Shown here: positions 42,287 through 60,090 of the stretch, one piece after another
Position numbering within the stretch: the first letter of the stretch is position 1
Layout of the letters: the number at the start of each line of letters is the position of its first letter
Source: Gemmatimonas sp.
GTDB taxonomy: Bacteria; Gemmatimonadota; Gemmatimonadetes; Gemmatimonadales; Gemmatimonadaceae
Assembly (NCBI GenBank): GCA_011390885.1
Contig: JAABRO010000001.1
Span: 1 to 64,000, forward strand
Length of the DNA stretch: 64,000 nt
Reading direction: 5' to 3'
Translations under genes and position numbers: made by a program
Notes under the pieces: model-generated
Told to the model about the DNA's origin: nothing
The model's database searches: none
Seen by the model: the letters and a program-made list of their open reading frames with translations, nothing else

Positions 42287-42403
42287 GTGAAGGTTCGCAG
42301 CAGCGTGAAGCCGATCTGCGAGCACTGCAAGGTCGTCAAGCGACAGGGCGTGACTCGCATCATCTGCAAGCGCAATCCCAAGCACAAGCAGCGTCAGGGC
42401 TAA
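42287..42403 (+). CDS. rpmJ: 50S ribosomal protein L36
   Basis: A 38-residue L36 starting at GTG 42287, with a strong AAGGAG ribosome site at 42276-42281. Zinc ligands are Cys11, Cys14, Cys27 and His33 (C-x2-C-x12-C-x5-H), the zinc-binding type. It heads the L36-S13-S11-S4-alpha-L17 cluster. infA, usually just upstream, is absent. L36 joins the 50S subunit and stabilises 23S rRNA. Confidence 0.93.
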   Translation: MKVRSSVKPICEHCKVVKRQGVTRIICKRNPKHKQRQG

Positions 42404-42419
42404 GGGAGAGCGCACAGAC

Positions 42420-42797
42420 ATGGCACGTATTTCGGGCGTCGATCTCCCTCGCGACAAGAAGGTCGAGATCGGTCTTACCTACATTTTCGGGATCGGCCGC
42501 GCGATGGCGCAGAAGATCCTGGCCGCGACCGGGGTGGACAGCGCGCAGCGCGTCCGCGACCTGTCGGACGCGGACGTCAACAAGCTCCGCCAGGAGATCG
42601 AGCGCAATCATCGCGTCGAGGGTGCCCTGCGCACCGAAGTCGCGATGAACGTCAAGCGCCTCATGGACATCGGCTCGTACCGTGGCTCGCGGCATCGTCG
42701 CGGCCTGCCGGTGCGTGGCCAGCGGACGCACACCAACGCGCGCACCAAGAAGGGGCCGCGCCGCGCCATCGCGGGCAAGAAGAAGGTGACCAAGTAA
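42420..42797 (+). CDS. rpsM: 30S ribosomal protein S13
   Basis: A 125-residue S13 with helix-two-turn-helix and the basic tail [13 protein letters not shown]. It contacts 16S rRNA and tRNAs in the head of the 30S subunit. The ATG follows GGGAGAG by a short spacer, 16 bases after rpmJ. Standard gene order. Confidence 0.98.
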   Translation: MARISGVDLPRDKKVEIGLTYIFGIGRAMAQKILAATGVDSAQRVRDLSDADVNKLRQEIERNHRVEGALRTEVAMNVKRLMDIGSYRGSRHRRGLPVRGQRTHTNARTKKGPRRAIAGKKKVTK

Positions 42798-42800
42798 CCC

Positions 42801-43178
42801 ATGGCTACCGCAAAGAAGAGCAAGCGCGTCGTCGAGGCCGAAGGCATCGCCCACGTCAGCGCCACGTTCAACAACACGACCATCACGATCACGGACATGC
42901 ACGGCAACGCCGTGTCGTGGGGGTCGGCCGGCAAGGCCGGGTTCAAGGGGTCCAAGAAGAGCACGCCGTTCGCGGCCACGGTGGCCGGCGAGCAGTGCGC
43001 GCGCGAGGCCATGTCGGCCGGTGTGCGCCGCGTGCACGTGCGGGTGCAGGGCCCGGGCAGTGGCCGCGAGTCGGCCATCCAGGCGCTCTCCACCGCCGGG
43101 CTCCAGGTCAAGTCCATTCGCGACGTCACGCCGATTCCGCATAACGGCTGCCGTCCGCCCAAGCGTCGGAGGGTCTGA
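42801..43178 (+). CDS. rpsK: 30S ribosomal protein S11
   Basis: A 125-residue S11 with [15 protein letters not shown] and the conserved basic C-terminus [11 protein letters not shown]. It forms part of the 30S platform and mRNA exit region. It starts three bases after rpsM and ends two bases before rpsD. Confidence 0.98.
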   Translation: MATAKKSKRVVEAEGIAHVSATFNNTTITITDMHGNAVSWGSAGKAGFKGSKKSTPFAATVAGEQCAREAMSAGVRRVHVRVQGPGSGRESAIQALSTAGLQVKSIRDVTPIPHNGCRPPKRRRV

Positions 43179-43180
43179 AC

Positions 43181-43816
43181 ATGGCTCGTTACACCGGACC
43201 GTCCTGCCGTCAGTGCCGGCGCGAAGGCACCAAGCTGTTCCTCAAGGGCACGAAGTGCTTCACGGAGAAGTGCCCCGTCGAGCGTCGTCCGTACGCGCCG
43301 GGCCAGCACGGCCAGGCGACCGCGCGTCGTCGCAAGATGTCGGAGTACGCCAAGCAGCTGCGCGAGAAGCAGAAGATCAAGCGCACGTATGGCGTCAGTG
43401 AGAAGCAGTTCCGCAACACGTTCGAGAAGGTCGCCACGCTGCCCGGCATCACGGGCCACAACCTCCTGGCCGCGCTCGAGACGCGCCTCGACAACGTGGT
43501 GTACCGCATGGGCTTCGCGCCGAGCCGCAAGGCCGCGCGCCAGCTCATCCGGCACCGCCACATCGAGGTGAAGCAGCGCAAGGTCGACGTACCGTCGTAT
43601 CAGGTGCGTCCCGGCGAGGAAGTGCGCGTGAAGCAGGGCTCGCGCGAGCTCGTGCTCGTGCAGGCGGCCATGGAGCAGGCCTCGCGCGGCGCGCCGATGT
43701 CGTGGATCGCCGTCGACCGCGAGTCGTTCAGCGGGCGCGTGCTGGAAAAGCCGATCCGTTCGGCCATCCCGCTCGCCGCGCAGGAACAGCTCGTCGTCGA
43801 ACTGTACTCCAAGTAA
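43181..43816 (+). CDS. rpsD: 30S ribosomal protein S4 (zinc type)
   Basis: A 211-residue S4 with the N-terminal zinc cysteines Cys9, Cys12, Cys26 and Cys31, followed by the S4 RNA-binding domain (RKAARQLIRHRHIEVKQRKV). S4 is a primary 16S rRNA binder and, in some bacteria, an autogenous repressor of this operon. It is followed by a 137-base gap with strong hairpins before rpoA, a possible site for such control. Confidence 0.98.
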   Translation: MARYTGPSCRQCRREGTKLFLKGTKCFTEKCPVERRPYAPGQHGQATARRRKMSEYAKQLREKQKIKRTYGVSEKQFRNTFEKVATLPGITGHNLLAALETRLDNVVYRMGFAPSRKAARQLIRHRHIEVKQRKVDVPSYQVRPGEEVRVKQGSRELVLVQAAMEQASRGAPMSWIAVDRESFSGRVLEKPIRSAIPLAAQEQLVVELYSK

Positions 43817-43827
43817 GCAGCTCCTGC

Positions 43828-43927
43828 GGCGCTTCGGCGCCGTTGGTCGGGACCCGCTCTCCCGTACGAGCGTGCCGCGCGGCGGGGCGAGGCACGGCGT
43901 CGCGACCGGTGCAGTCCGCACCGGTCG
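43828..43927 (+). promoter_or_regulatory. Structured rpsD-rpoA intergenic region with two hairpins
   Basis: GGCGC-TTCG-GCGCC (43828-43841) forms a UUCG-capped stem, and CGACCGGTGC (43903-43912) pairs with GCACCGGTCG (43918-43927) over a five-base loop. A UUCG tetraloop is an unusually stable, often protein-bound or stability element. The region may attenuate, process or stabilise the operon mRNA, or be an S4 target. The function is unknown. Confidence 0.45.
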
Positions 43928-43953
43928 TGAGACCACCCTGATTCTTCTCGAAC

Positions 43954-45036
43954 ATGTCCAACACGATTGACCTGAGCGGCCTGGTGCGCCCGCAGCTCGT
44001 CGAAGCGACGACGCGTGACGACCAGCCGATGATGGCCGAGTTCCGCCTGCAGCCGCTCGAGCGCGGCTTCGGGCATACCCTCGGCAATGCCATGCGGCGT
44101 CTGCTGCTGTCCTCCCTGCGCGGCTCTGCCGTCTGGGCGTTCCGCATCGACGGCGTGGTGCATGAGCACCAGACGATTGCCGGCGTGATCGAAGATGTGC
44201 ACCAGATCATCGCCAACCTGAAGTCGCTGACGCTGGCCCTGCCCGACGACGTCGAGTCCACCGTGCTCCGCCTCAAGAAGGTGGGCCCGGGAGCCGTGAC
44301 GGCCGCCGATATCCAGGCCACCGGCGGCGTGCGTGTCGTCGACGCGGCGCACCACCTGTTCACGATCTCCGACGAGCGCGAGCTCTCGGTCGAGCTGTAC
44401 GTGAACAAGGGGCGCGGTTACGTCGAGTCGGAGCAGCACCCGGTCGATCGGCAGCTGCCGGTGGATACGGTGCGCATCGACGCCATCTACAGCCCCGTGC
44501 GCCGCGCCAACTTCACCGTGGGCGAGACGCGCGTGGGACAGCGCACCGACTACGACCGCCTCACGCTGACGGTCGAGACGAACGGCACCATCTCCCCCGA
44601 GGAGGCGGTCTCGTACGCGGCGGCGCTGGCGCAGACGCATTTCCAGTACTTCGTGGGCTTCGGATCGTCCACGTCGGTCTCCATCGGCGCTGCCGATGCG
44701 GCCGCCAACAGCGACGCGCTGCGACTGGCCGAGCTGTTCCGCACCCCGATCGACGACATGGAACTGTCGGTGCGATCGGTCAACTCACTCAAGAACTCGA
44801 ACATCCGTTCGCTCGGTGACCTGGTTCGCCAGACCGAAGCGCAGATCCTCCAGGTGAAGAACTTCGGCAAGAAGTCGCTGAACGAAATCGCCGACCTGCT
44901 GGAGCGGCAGGGTCTGAACTTCGGCATGCGCTACGAAGAGTCGCCGTCGGAAGGCGTTCGCATTCTCGATATGGGGACGCCCCCCAGCCGCGCCGCGGAG
45001 AACGCGCCGGACGACGACGAGGAAGACGAGGACTGA
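43954..45036 (+). CDS. rpoA: DNA-directed RNA polymerase subunit alpha
   Basis: A 360-residue alpha subunit. The N-terminal dimerisation domain (about 25-240) has the GFGHTLGNAMRRLLLSSL motif. A C-terminal domain (about 265-330) has LSVRSVNSLKNSNIRSLGDL, which contacts UP elements and activators, then an acidic Glu/Asp tail (DDDEEDED). The length (about 30 residues above E. coli) is mostly the tail and N-terminus. Standard order between rpsD and rplQ. Confidence 0.98.
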   Translation: MSNTIDLSGLVRPQLVEATTRDDQPMMAEFRLQPLERGFGHTLGNAMRRLLLSSLRGSAVWAFRIDGVVHEHQTIAGVIEDVHQIIANLKSLTLALPDDVESTVLRLKKVGPGAVTAADIQATGGVRVVDAAHHLFTISDERELSVELYVNKGRGYVESEQHPVDRQLPVDTVRIDAIYSPVRRANFTVGETRVGQRTDYDRLTLTVETNGTISPEEAVSYAAALAQTHFQYFVGFGSSTSVSIGAADAAANSDALRLAELFRTPIDDMELSVRSVNSLKNSNIRSLGDLVRQTEAQILQVKNFGKKSLNEIADLLERQGLNFGMRYEESPSEGVRILDMGTPPSRAAENAPDDDEEDED

Positions 45037-45040
45037 TGCC

Positions 45041-45397
45041 ATGCGCCATCGCAAGGCCAACCGCCAGCTGAGGCGGACGAGCGAGCAGCGGCTCGCACTG
45101 CTTCGCAATCTCGCCACCTCGCTCATCGAGGCCGGCGCGATCGAGACCACCGAAGCCAAGGCCAAGGAGCTGCGGCCGTTCGTCGAGAAGCTCATCACCA
45201 AGGCCCGTTCCGGCACGCTGCATGCGCGTCGGCTCGCGGGACGCCACGTGCGCAAGCGTGAGGCGGCCGACAAGCTCTTCCAGGAGCTCGGCCCCAAGTT
45301 CGCCACGCGCCCGGGCGGCTACACGCGCATTCTCAAGACCGGGCACCGCAAGGGCGACGGGGCGGAGATGGCGCGGATCGAACTCATCCTGAACTGA
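45041..45397 (+). CDS. rplQ: 50S ribosomal protein L17
   Basis: A 118-residue L17 with [20 protein letters not shown] and a conserved C-terminal domain ([18 protein letters not shown]). It sits at the peptide-exit side of the 50S subunit. It starts four bases after rpoA. Confidence 0.97.
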   Translation: MRHRKANRQLRRTSEQRLALLRNLATSLIEAGAIETTEAKAKELRPFVEKLITKARSGTLHARRLAGRHVRKREAADKLFQELGPKFATRPGGYTRILKTGHRKGDGAEMARIELILN

Positions 45398-45408
45398 GGC
45401 CCACGCCC

Positions 45409-45630
45409 ATGGCCATCAATCGCAGCCGGTGCTGGACGTGCGGCAAGGGTGTTGCCTTCGGCAACAGCGTCTCGCACGCGAACAACAAGACGCGTCGTGT
45501 GTGGCGCCCCAACCTCCAGGTGGCCCGCGTCCAGCACGAAGGCGCCATCATCAAGGTGAAGGTCTGCACGCGCTGCCTCGCGGCCGGCAAGGTGCAGCGC
45601 GCGCCGCGCGGTCAGGTCGCCGTCGCGTAA
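45409..45630 (+). CDS. rpmB: 50S ribosomal protein L28 (zinc-type)
   Basis: A 73-residue L28 with two CxxC pairs (Cys8/Cys11 and Cys53/Cys56), the zinc-binding C+ form. [19 protein letters not shown] is diagnostic. It lies 11 bases after rplQ; this location differs from the common rpmB-rpmG pair of proteobacteria, where L28 lies elsewhere. It is the last gene before a strong hairpin. Confidence 0.95.
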   Translation: MAINRSRCWTCGKGVAFGNSVSHANNKTRRVWRPNLQVARVQHEGAIIKVKVCTRCLAAGKVQRAPRGQVAVA

Positions 45631-45677
45631 CTCGGACGCCACGCGCCCCGCGCGTGATCCGTTCGATGCATCCATGA

Positions 45678-50947
<5,270 letters not shown>

Positions 50948-50951
<4 letters not shown>

Positions 50952-51661
50952 GCAGCAGCCCCGCTCGGTCGCCGTCCGAAACGGTCGTGGTGAGCGCCAA
51001 CCCGGAGCTGGTGGGCACTCCCGGCGCCGGGCACGTCGCCCGCGGTGCCGTGCTGGGGGTCGGCGCGCTCGTGCACGAATCCGCGTATGTGGATGACGGG
51101 GCGGTGATCGGGGCCGGCTCGCGCGTGTGGCACTTCGCGCACGTCATGGGCGGTGCCGTGATCGGCGAGCGCTGCTCGCTGGGGCAGAACGTCGTGGTCA
51201 TGAACGGCGTGCGCATGGGCGCGAACTGCAAGGTCCAGAACAACGTGTCGCTGTACGAGGGCGTCGAGCTCGGCGACGACGTGTTCTGCGGGCCATCGAT
51301 GGTGTTCACCAACGTGCTCAATCCGCGCAGTGCGGTCTCGCGCAAGGCGGAGTATCGGCGCACGCCCGTGGGTCGCGGCGCGACCATCGGCGCGAACGCC
51401 ACGGTGGTGTGCGGGGTCTCGCTTGGTGACTATGCGTTCGTCGGGGCCGGCGCGGTCGTCACGCGTGACGTGCCGGCGTATGCACTCGTGACCGGCGTGC
51501 CCGCGCGGCAGGTCGGCTGGATGTCCGCCGCCGGCCATCGCCTTGTGAGTGACGGGACCGACGCGTCCGCGCCCGATGCGGAGTGGCTGCGGTGCGAAGG
51601 CACCGGGGCGCGCTACCGTCGTGTCGGCGGTGAGGTGATGGCCGTCGGAGGCGATGCATGA
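50948..51661 (+). CDS. wbpD: Hexapeptide-repeat N-acetyltransferase (WbpD-like)
   Basis: A 237-residue left-handed beta-helix acyltransferase. Hexapeptide repeats run through [40 protein letters not shown] and [20 protein letters not shown]. These resemble WbpD/WlbB, which acetylates the 3-amino group of UDP-2-acetamido-3-amino-2,3-dideoxyglucuronate. The extra N-terminal and C-terminal segments are somewhat longer than the catalytic domain. Its three neighbours are the other WbpA, B and E-like enzymes. The GTG overlaps the carB stop. Confidence 0.82.
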
Positions 51662-52710
51662 GCGACGGGCAGCCCCGATTCCGCGTGGCGCTGGTCGGGT
51701 GTGGGCGCATCAGCCGCAACCACTTCGACGCGATCGCCCGCATCGACGGCCTCGCGCTCGTGTCGGTGTGCGACAGCGTCGCCAGCCGTGCGGAGGCGGC
51801 CGGCCAGGCGCACGGCGTGCCGTGGTTCACGAGCCTCGAGGAGATGCTCGCCGCGGTGCCCTCCGACGTGGTCGTGATCGCCACGCCGTCGGGACTGCAT
51901 CCGCAGCACGGCATGCTCGCGGCGCGCGCCGGCCGGCACGTGATCACCGAGAAGCCGATGGCGATCACGCTGCACGCGGCGGACCAGCTCGTGCAGGCGT
52001 GCGATGATGCCGGGGTGCGCCTCTTCGTGGTGAAGCAGAACCGTCTCAATCCCCCGATCCAGCTGCTGCGGCGCGCGATCGACAAGGGGCGGTTCGGACG
52101 GTTGTTCATGGCCAACTGCACCGTGCGCTGGACGCGTCCGCAGGAGTACTACGACCAGGCGCCGTGGCGCGGGACATGGGAGTTCGACGGCGGGGCGTTC
52201 ATGAACCAGGCCTCGCATTATGTCGACCTCGTGCAGTGGCTCGTGGGCCCCGTCGAGAGCGTGATGGCGAAGACGGCCACGCTGGCGCGGCGCATCGAGG
52301 CCGAGGACACGGGTGCCGCCATCCTGAAGTTCCGCAGCGGGGCGCTGGGGGTGCTCGAGGTCACCATGCTGACCTATCCAAAGAACCTCGAAGGGTCGAT
52401 CACCCTGCTCGGAGAGCGTGGCACCGTGCGCATCGGCGGCACGGCGGTGAACAAGGTGGAGCACTGGGAGTTCGCCGACTACGACGACGACGACAAGCTC
52501 GTCGACGTCGCGGCCACGAACCCGCCCACCGTTTATGGTTTCGGCCACGAAGGCTACTACCGGAACGTGCTCGCGGTGCTGCGCGGCGAGGCGCAGCCGG
52601 ACACGGACGGGCGCAGCGGCCGCAAGTCGCTGGAGCTGATCCTGGGCATCTACGAATCCGCGCGCACGGGACGCGAGGTGCCGCTGCCGCTGCGCAGCGG
52701 ACCCGCGTGA
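51658..52710 (+). CDS. wbpB: Gfo/Idh/MocA oxidoreductase (WbpB-like)
   Basis: A 350-residue NAD(P) oxidoreductase. Rossmann motif [15 protein letters not shown] is at the N-terminus, the EKPMAI catalytic lysine motif lies near 99, and the C-terminal alpha/beta substrate domain contains [20 protein letters not shown]. In the UDP-GlcNAc(3NAc)A pathway WbpB oxidises C3 of UDP-GlcNAcA. The ATG overlaps the upstream acetyltransferase stop (ATGA). Assignment rests on the family plus WbpD/E/A neighbours. Confidence 0.85.
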   Translation: MSDGQPRFRVALVGCGRISRNHFDAIARIDGLALVSVCDSVASRAEAAGQAHGVPWFTSLEEMLAAVPSDVVVIATPSGLHPQHGMLAARAGRHVITEKPMAITLHAADQLVQACDDAGVRLFVVKQNRLNPPIQLLRRAIDKGRFGRLFMANCTVRWTRPQEYYDQAPWRGTWEFDGGAFMNQASHYVDLVQWLVGPVESVMAKTATLARRIEAEDTGAAILKFRSGALGVLEVTMLTYPKNLEGSITLLGERGTVRIGGTAVNKVEHWEFADYDDDDKLVDVAATNPPTVYGFGHEGYYRNVLAVLRGEAQPDTDGRSGRKSLELILGIYESARTGREVPLPLRSGPA

Positions 52711-52741
52711 CCTTCGCCCACCCTGACTCTTCCTACCGGCA

Positions 52742-53854
52742 ATGTCCGTCCCTCTGCTCGACCTGAAGGCGCAGCACGCGACCATCCGCGACGAAGTCGT
52801 CGCGGCGGCGATGGCCGTGATCGATGCGCAGGCGTTCATCCTTGGCGATCCCGTCGGACAGCTCGAGTGCGACGTGGCCGGCCTGTCCGGCACGCGCTAT
52901 GCCGTCGGGTGCGCGAACGGGACCGACGCCCTGCTGCTCGCGCTGCGGGCGCTCGGCGTGGGCCGTGACGACGAGGTGATCACCACCCCGTTCACCTTCT
53001 TCGCCACCGCCGGCGCGATCCACAATGTGGGCGCGCGTCCGGTGTTCGTGGACATCTCGCCGACCACCTACAACATCGACCCGGCGGCCGTGGCGGCGGC
53101 GATCACGCCGCGCACGAAGGCGATCATCGCGGTGGACCTGTTCGGCCAGATGGCACCGATCGAGGAGATCCGTGCGATCGCAGGTGGCCTGCCGATCATC
53201 GAGGACGCGGCGCAGAGCATCGGCGCACGCCGGCGCATTGACGATCAGTGGGTGATGGCGGGGCAGGCGGCGGACATCGGCACGTTCAGCTTCTTCCCCT
53301 CCAAGAACCTGGGCGGCTGGGGCGACGGCGGCATGATGGTCACGCAGGACGAGGCGCTCTTCGAGACGCTCATGAAGCTGCGCACCCACGGCAGCCGGCG
53401 CACGTACTTCCACGAGATCGTGGGCTACAACAGCCGGCTCGACGCGCTGCAGGCGGCCGTGCTGCTGGCCAAGCTGCCGCATCTGGCCCAGTGGAGCGCG
53501 CGCCGTCGCGAGAACGCGGCCTACTACGATGCCGCCCTCGCGGGGCTGGACGACGTGGTGACCCCGTTCGTGGACCCGCGGAACGAATCGATCTTCAACC
53601 AGTACACCATCCGGGTGCCACGGCGCGATGCGCTCCAGGCCCGGCTCAAGGACGCCGGCATCGGCAGTTCGGTGTACTATCCGCTGCCGCTGCACCTGCA
53701 GCCGTGCTTCGCCTACCTTGGCTACGCGGAGGGCGCCTGCCCGCATGCGGAGCGGGCGTCGCGCGAGGTGCTGTCCCTTCCTGTCTTCCCTGAACTCACG
53801 CGCGCGCAGCTCGATGAAGTCGCGAGCGTCGTGCGTGCCTTCCACGGGCGCTGA
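52742..53854 (+). CDS. wbpE: DegT/DnrJ/EryC1 aminotransferase (WbpE-like)
   Basis: A 370-residue PLP aminotransferase. It contains TTPFTFFATAGAI, EDAAQSIGA, and the lysine that would bind PLP in FSFFPSKNLGGWGDGG. WbpE transaminates the 3-keto UDP-GlcNAcA to the 3-amino sugar, completing the A-B-E-D route with the neighbouring genes. ATG 52742 is preceded by 31 noncoding bases, so it may be a separate translation unit. Confidence 0.86.
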   Translation: MSVPLLDLKAQHATIRDEVVAAAMAVIDAQAFILGDPVGQLECDVAGLSGTRYAVGCANGTDALLLALRALGVGRDDEVITTPFTFFATAGAIHNVGARPVFVDISPTTYNIDPAAVAAAITPRTKAIIAVDLFGQMAPIEEIRAIAGGLPIIEDAAQSIGARRRIDDQWVMAGQAADIGTFSFFPSKNLGGWGDGGMMVTQDEALFETLMKLRTHGSRRTYFHEIVGYNSRLDALQAAVLLAKLPHLAQWSARRRENAAYYDAALAGLDDVVTPFVDPRNESIFNQYTIRVPRRDALQARLKDAGIGSSVYYPLPLHLQPCFAYLGYAEGACPHAERASREVLSLPVFPELTRAQLDEVASVVRAFHGR

Positions 53855-53881
53855 GCGCCCTTCGGCCGGAGTCTCCCCAGT

Positions 53882-55207
53882 ATGCAGGACCAGTTGCTCG
53901 CACGGATCGAGGACCGGACGGCCATCGTCGGCGTGATCGGCCTCGGCTACGTCGGCCTGCCGCTCGCGATGGAGTTCGCGAAGGCCGGCTTTCGCGTCAT
54001 CGGCTACGACGTCAGCCAGCGGGTCGTCGACGCGCTCATGGCCGGCACCTCGCACATCCAGGATGTGAAGTCGGCCGACGTGGCCGCGGCGCTGGCGGCG
54101 GGGACCTTCGTCGCCACGACCGTCGAGTCTCGGCTGGCCGAGTGCGACGCGATCTCGATCGCGGTGCCCACGCCCCTCTCGAAGACGCGCGACCCGGACA
54201 TGGCGTACGTGCTGGCGGCGGCCGATGCAGTCCAGCGGCACGCGCACCCCGGCCTGCTGGTGGTGCTGGAGAGCACGACGTACCCCGGCACCACGCGCGA
54301 GCTGCTGCAGCCGCGCATGGAGGCGGCCGGCCTGCGGGTGGGAGAGGACGTGTTCCTCGCCTTCAGCCCCGAGCGCGTCGATCCGGGCAATCCGGTGTAC
54401 CAGACCCACAACACCCCGAAGGTGGTGGGGGGGATCACGCCGGCGTGCGTCACGCTCGCGAGCGCGCTCTACGCCTCGTGCATCGAGACGATCGTGCCGG
54501 TCACGTCGCCCGAGTCGGCCGAGCTGGTCAAGCTGCTCGAGAACACGTTCCGTGCCGTGAACATCGGCCTGGTGAACGAGATCGCAATCGTGTGCGACAA
54601 GCTGGGCGTCAACGTCTGGGAAGTGATCGATGCCGCGGCAACCAAGCCGTTCGGCTTCATGAAGTTCACACCGGGCCCCGGCATCGGCGGTCACTGCATT
54701 CCGCTCGACCCGCACTACCTCGCGTGGAAGATGCGCACGCTCAACTACAAGACCCGCTTCATCGACCTGGCCAGCGAGATCAACTCGCAGATGCCCGACT
54801 ACGTCGTGGAGAAGGTGTCGCGCGCGCTCAACGACGAGTCGAAGGCGGTGCGGGGCAGCCGCATCCTGGTGCTGGGCGTGGCGTACAAGCGCGACATCGA
54901 TGACGTGCGCGAGAGTCCGGCGCTCGACATCATCCGGCTGCTCGAGGAGCGCGGCGCCCACGTCGAGTTCCACGACCCGTTCGTGGGCGAGATCCGCGAG
55001 GACGGGCACGTGCGGCGCACGGTCGACCTCACCGATGAAATGCTGCGCTGGGCCGATGCCTGCGTGGTGGTCACCGATCATCGCGCCATGCCGTGGCAGC
55101 GCGTCCTGGACCACGCCGCGCTGGTGGTGGACACGCGCAACGTGACGGCTGGTCTCACGCCAGGGCGCGCGCGCGTCGTGGCGCTCGCCTCGGGGAAGGC
55201 CACGTGA
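53882..55207 (+). CDS. wbpA: Nucleotide-sugar dehydrogenase, UDP-GlcNAc 6-dehydrogenase (WbpA-like)
   Basis: A 441-residue UDP-glucose/GDP-mannose dehydrogenase-family enzyme. It has NAD motif GLGYVGLPLA, the Lys/Asn stretch LLENTFRAVNIGLVNE and a catalytic cysteine in GPGIGGHCIPLDPHYL. Four-electron oxidation of UDP-GlcNAc to UDP-GlcNAcA is the likely reaction from context, though WecC-type UDP-ManNAc dehydrogenase is close. The neighbouring WbpB/E/D-like genes strongly favour WbpA. It starts 27 bases after wbpE, with a CGGAG ribosome site. Confidence 0.85.
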   Translation: MQDQLLARIEDRTAIVGVIGLGYVGLPLAMEFAKAGFRVIGYDVSQRVVDALMAGTSHIQDVKSADVAAALAAGTFVATTVESRLAECDAISIAVPTPLSKTRDPDMAYVLAAADAVQRHAHPGLLVVLESTTYPGTTRELLQPRMEAAGLRVGEDVFLAFSPERVDPGNPVYQTHNTPKVVGGITPACVTLASALYASCIETIVPVTSPESAELVKLLENTFRAVNIGLVNEIAIVCDKLGVNVWEVIDAAATKPFGFMKFTPGPGIGGHCIPLDPHYLAWKMRTLNYKTRFIDLASEINSQMPDYVVEKVSRALNDESKAVRGSRILVLGVAYKRDIDDVRESPALDIIRLLEERGAHVEFHDPFVGEIREDGHVRRTVDLTDEMLRWADACVVVTDHRAMPWQRVLDHAALVVDTRNVTAGLTPGRARVVALASGKAT

Positions 55208-56004
55208 CCGCAGCGGGACGGCGGTGGCACACCGGACTCTGGATCGCGGCCGCCCTGGTGGCCGCGACCGGGTGCCGTCGTGGTTTCGAGGTGCGCGACT
55301 TCGCGAATCCCGAGGCGCTGTTCCGCGGTGCCCTGCAGGAGTTCGAGCAGGGCAAGATGGCCAATGCGATCCTGGGCTTCGAGCGGCTCACGCTCGACCT
55401 GTCGACGCGCGATGCCCTGCTGGCCCCGACCTACTACTACCTCGCCATGGCGCACGAGCGCCGCGAGGAGTTCCTGCTTGCGGCGCAGGCCTATGCGCGG
55501 TTGAGCGACGGCTTCCCGTCCGACTCGCTCGCGCCGAAGGCGATGCTCGGCGAGGGACGCGCCTACCAGAAGCTCTGGCGCAAGCCTGAGCTCGACGCCG
55601 ATTACGGCCTCAAGGCGATCGGTACGCTGCGCGTCCTGCTCACCGCCTACCCGGATGGACCGGAGGCGACGGAAGCGACCGAGCGCATCGCCACGATGGA
55701 AGACTGGCTGGCGCGGAAGGACTACGAAGTCGGCATGCACTACCTGCGGACGCGCAAGGCCTACGACTCCGCCATCATCTACTTCCAGGACGTCGTCGAG
55801 ACGTATCCGGGCACCCCGACGGCTCGCCTGTCGTGGCTGGCCATGTTGCAGGCGTATCGTGCCCGCAAGTGGACCGAGGAGGCGCAGGAGACGTGCAACG
55901 AGCTGCGCCGGCGCTACCCCTCCGATGCGGAGGTGCGGGCGGCCTGCGGAACGGGGCCGGGCGTCGACAGTCTCGCCACGCTGCCCGCGCCGCCACCGGC
56001 GTGA
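55204..56004 (+). CDS. bamD: BamD-like outer membrane assembly lipoprotein
   Basis: A 266-residue lipoprotein (lipobox-like VAATGC, Cys24) with about five TPR repeats. YYYLAMAHERREEFLLAAQAYARL and MHYLRTRKAYDSAIIYFQDVVETYP are characteristic of BamD/YfiO. BamD is an essential peripheral component of the outer-membrane barrel-assembly complex. The length is close to E. coli BamD (245 residues). The GTG overlaps the wbpA stop. Confidence 0.85.
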   Translation: MTAAGRRWHTGLWIAAALVAATGCRRGFEVRDFANPEALFRGALQEFEQGKMANAILGFERLTLDLSTRDALLAPTYYYLAMAHERREEFLLAAQAYARLSDGFPSDSLAPKAMLGEGRAYQKLWRKPELDADYGLKAIGTLRVLLTAYPDGPEATEATERIATMEDWLARKDYEVGMHYLRTRKAYDSAIIYFQDVVETYPGTPTARLSWLAMLQAYRARKWTEEAQETCNELRRRYPSDAEVRAACGTGPGVDSLATLPAPPPA

Positions 56005-56632
56005 CGGGCGCCGGCCGCGAGGCCGGTGCCCCCGCGCGCATCGGCATCTTCGGCGGCAGTTTCGATCCGCCGCACGTGGGGCACCTGCTGCTCGCCCACG
56101 ATGCCCTCGATGCGCTGCACCTCGATCGGCTGCTCGTCGTCCCGGCCGGCACCCAGCCCCTGAAGGGCGGGTCGCGAGCCAGCGCCCAGGACCGCTTGGC
56201 CATGGTGCGCGCCTGTTTCGACGGGATGCCCGGCGTCGAGGTCGATCCGGTCGAAATCGACCGGGGCGGGTTATCATACATGGTTGACACGGTGGAGCAC
56301 GTCGCGAGGCGCTGGCCTTCGGCCGAACTCCTCCTCCTGTTGGGCGCGGACGCAGCGGCCGACCTGCCGGCATGGCGGGACCCGGTGCGACTGCTGCAGC
56401 TCGCGCAGCTGGTCGTCGCGGTGCGCGCCGATGGATCGGCGAGCGGCGCGGCAGAGCCCTGGATCGAGTGGCCGGACATCCGGCCGCCTCAGCGGCTCGC
56501 CAGTCGGCGCGTCGATGTGTCATCGTCCGAGATTCGGTCGCGCATCGCGGCCGGTCGCTCCATCCGTGGATTCGTCCCCGAGGCTGTCGCGTCCCACATC
56601 GCGGCGTCGGGGCTGTACCTCTCGAGGAACGC

Positions 56633-56639
<7 letters not shown>
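56001..56639 (+). CDS. nadD: Nicotinate-nucleotide adenylyltransferase
   Basis: A 212-residue nucleotidyltransferase with GGSFDPPHVGHLLLAHDAL (T/HxGH-type motif) and the C-terminal SSSEIRSRIAAG. It adenylylates nicotinate mononucleotide in NAD synthesis. The GTG start lies over the bamD stop and the frame ends just after the secA ATG, so bamD-nadD-secA is co-translated. Confidence 0.93.
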
Positions 56640-59995
<3,356 letters not shown>

Positions 59996-60019
59996 GGCAC
60001 CACGCGCGAGGATGAACGG

Positions 60020-60050
60020 GTGGCGGGAGCGTGGAGACGCCGCCCGCCAC
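60020..60050 (+). terminator. Hairpin after secA
   Basis: GTGGCGGG (60020-60027) pairs with CCCGCCAC (60043-60050), extended inward by GCGT/ACGC to a GGAG loop with single-base and two-base bulges. It is 24 bases past the secA stop. No T-tract follows. Confidence 0.65.
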
Positions 60051-60090
60051 GCGTCATCACGGGATTCCACGTCTTCAGGGAGAGTCGGTG

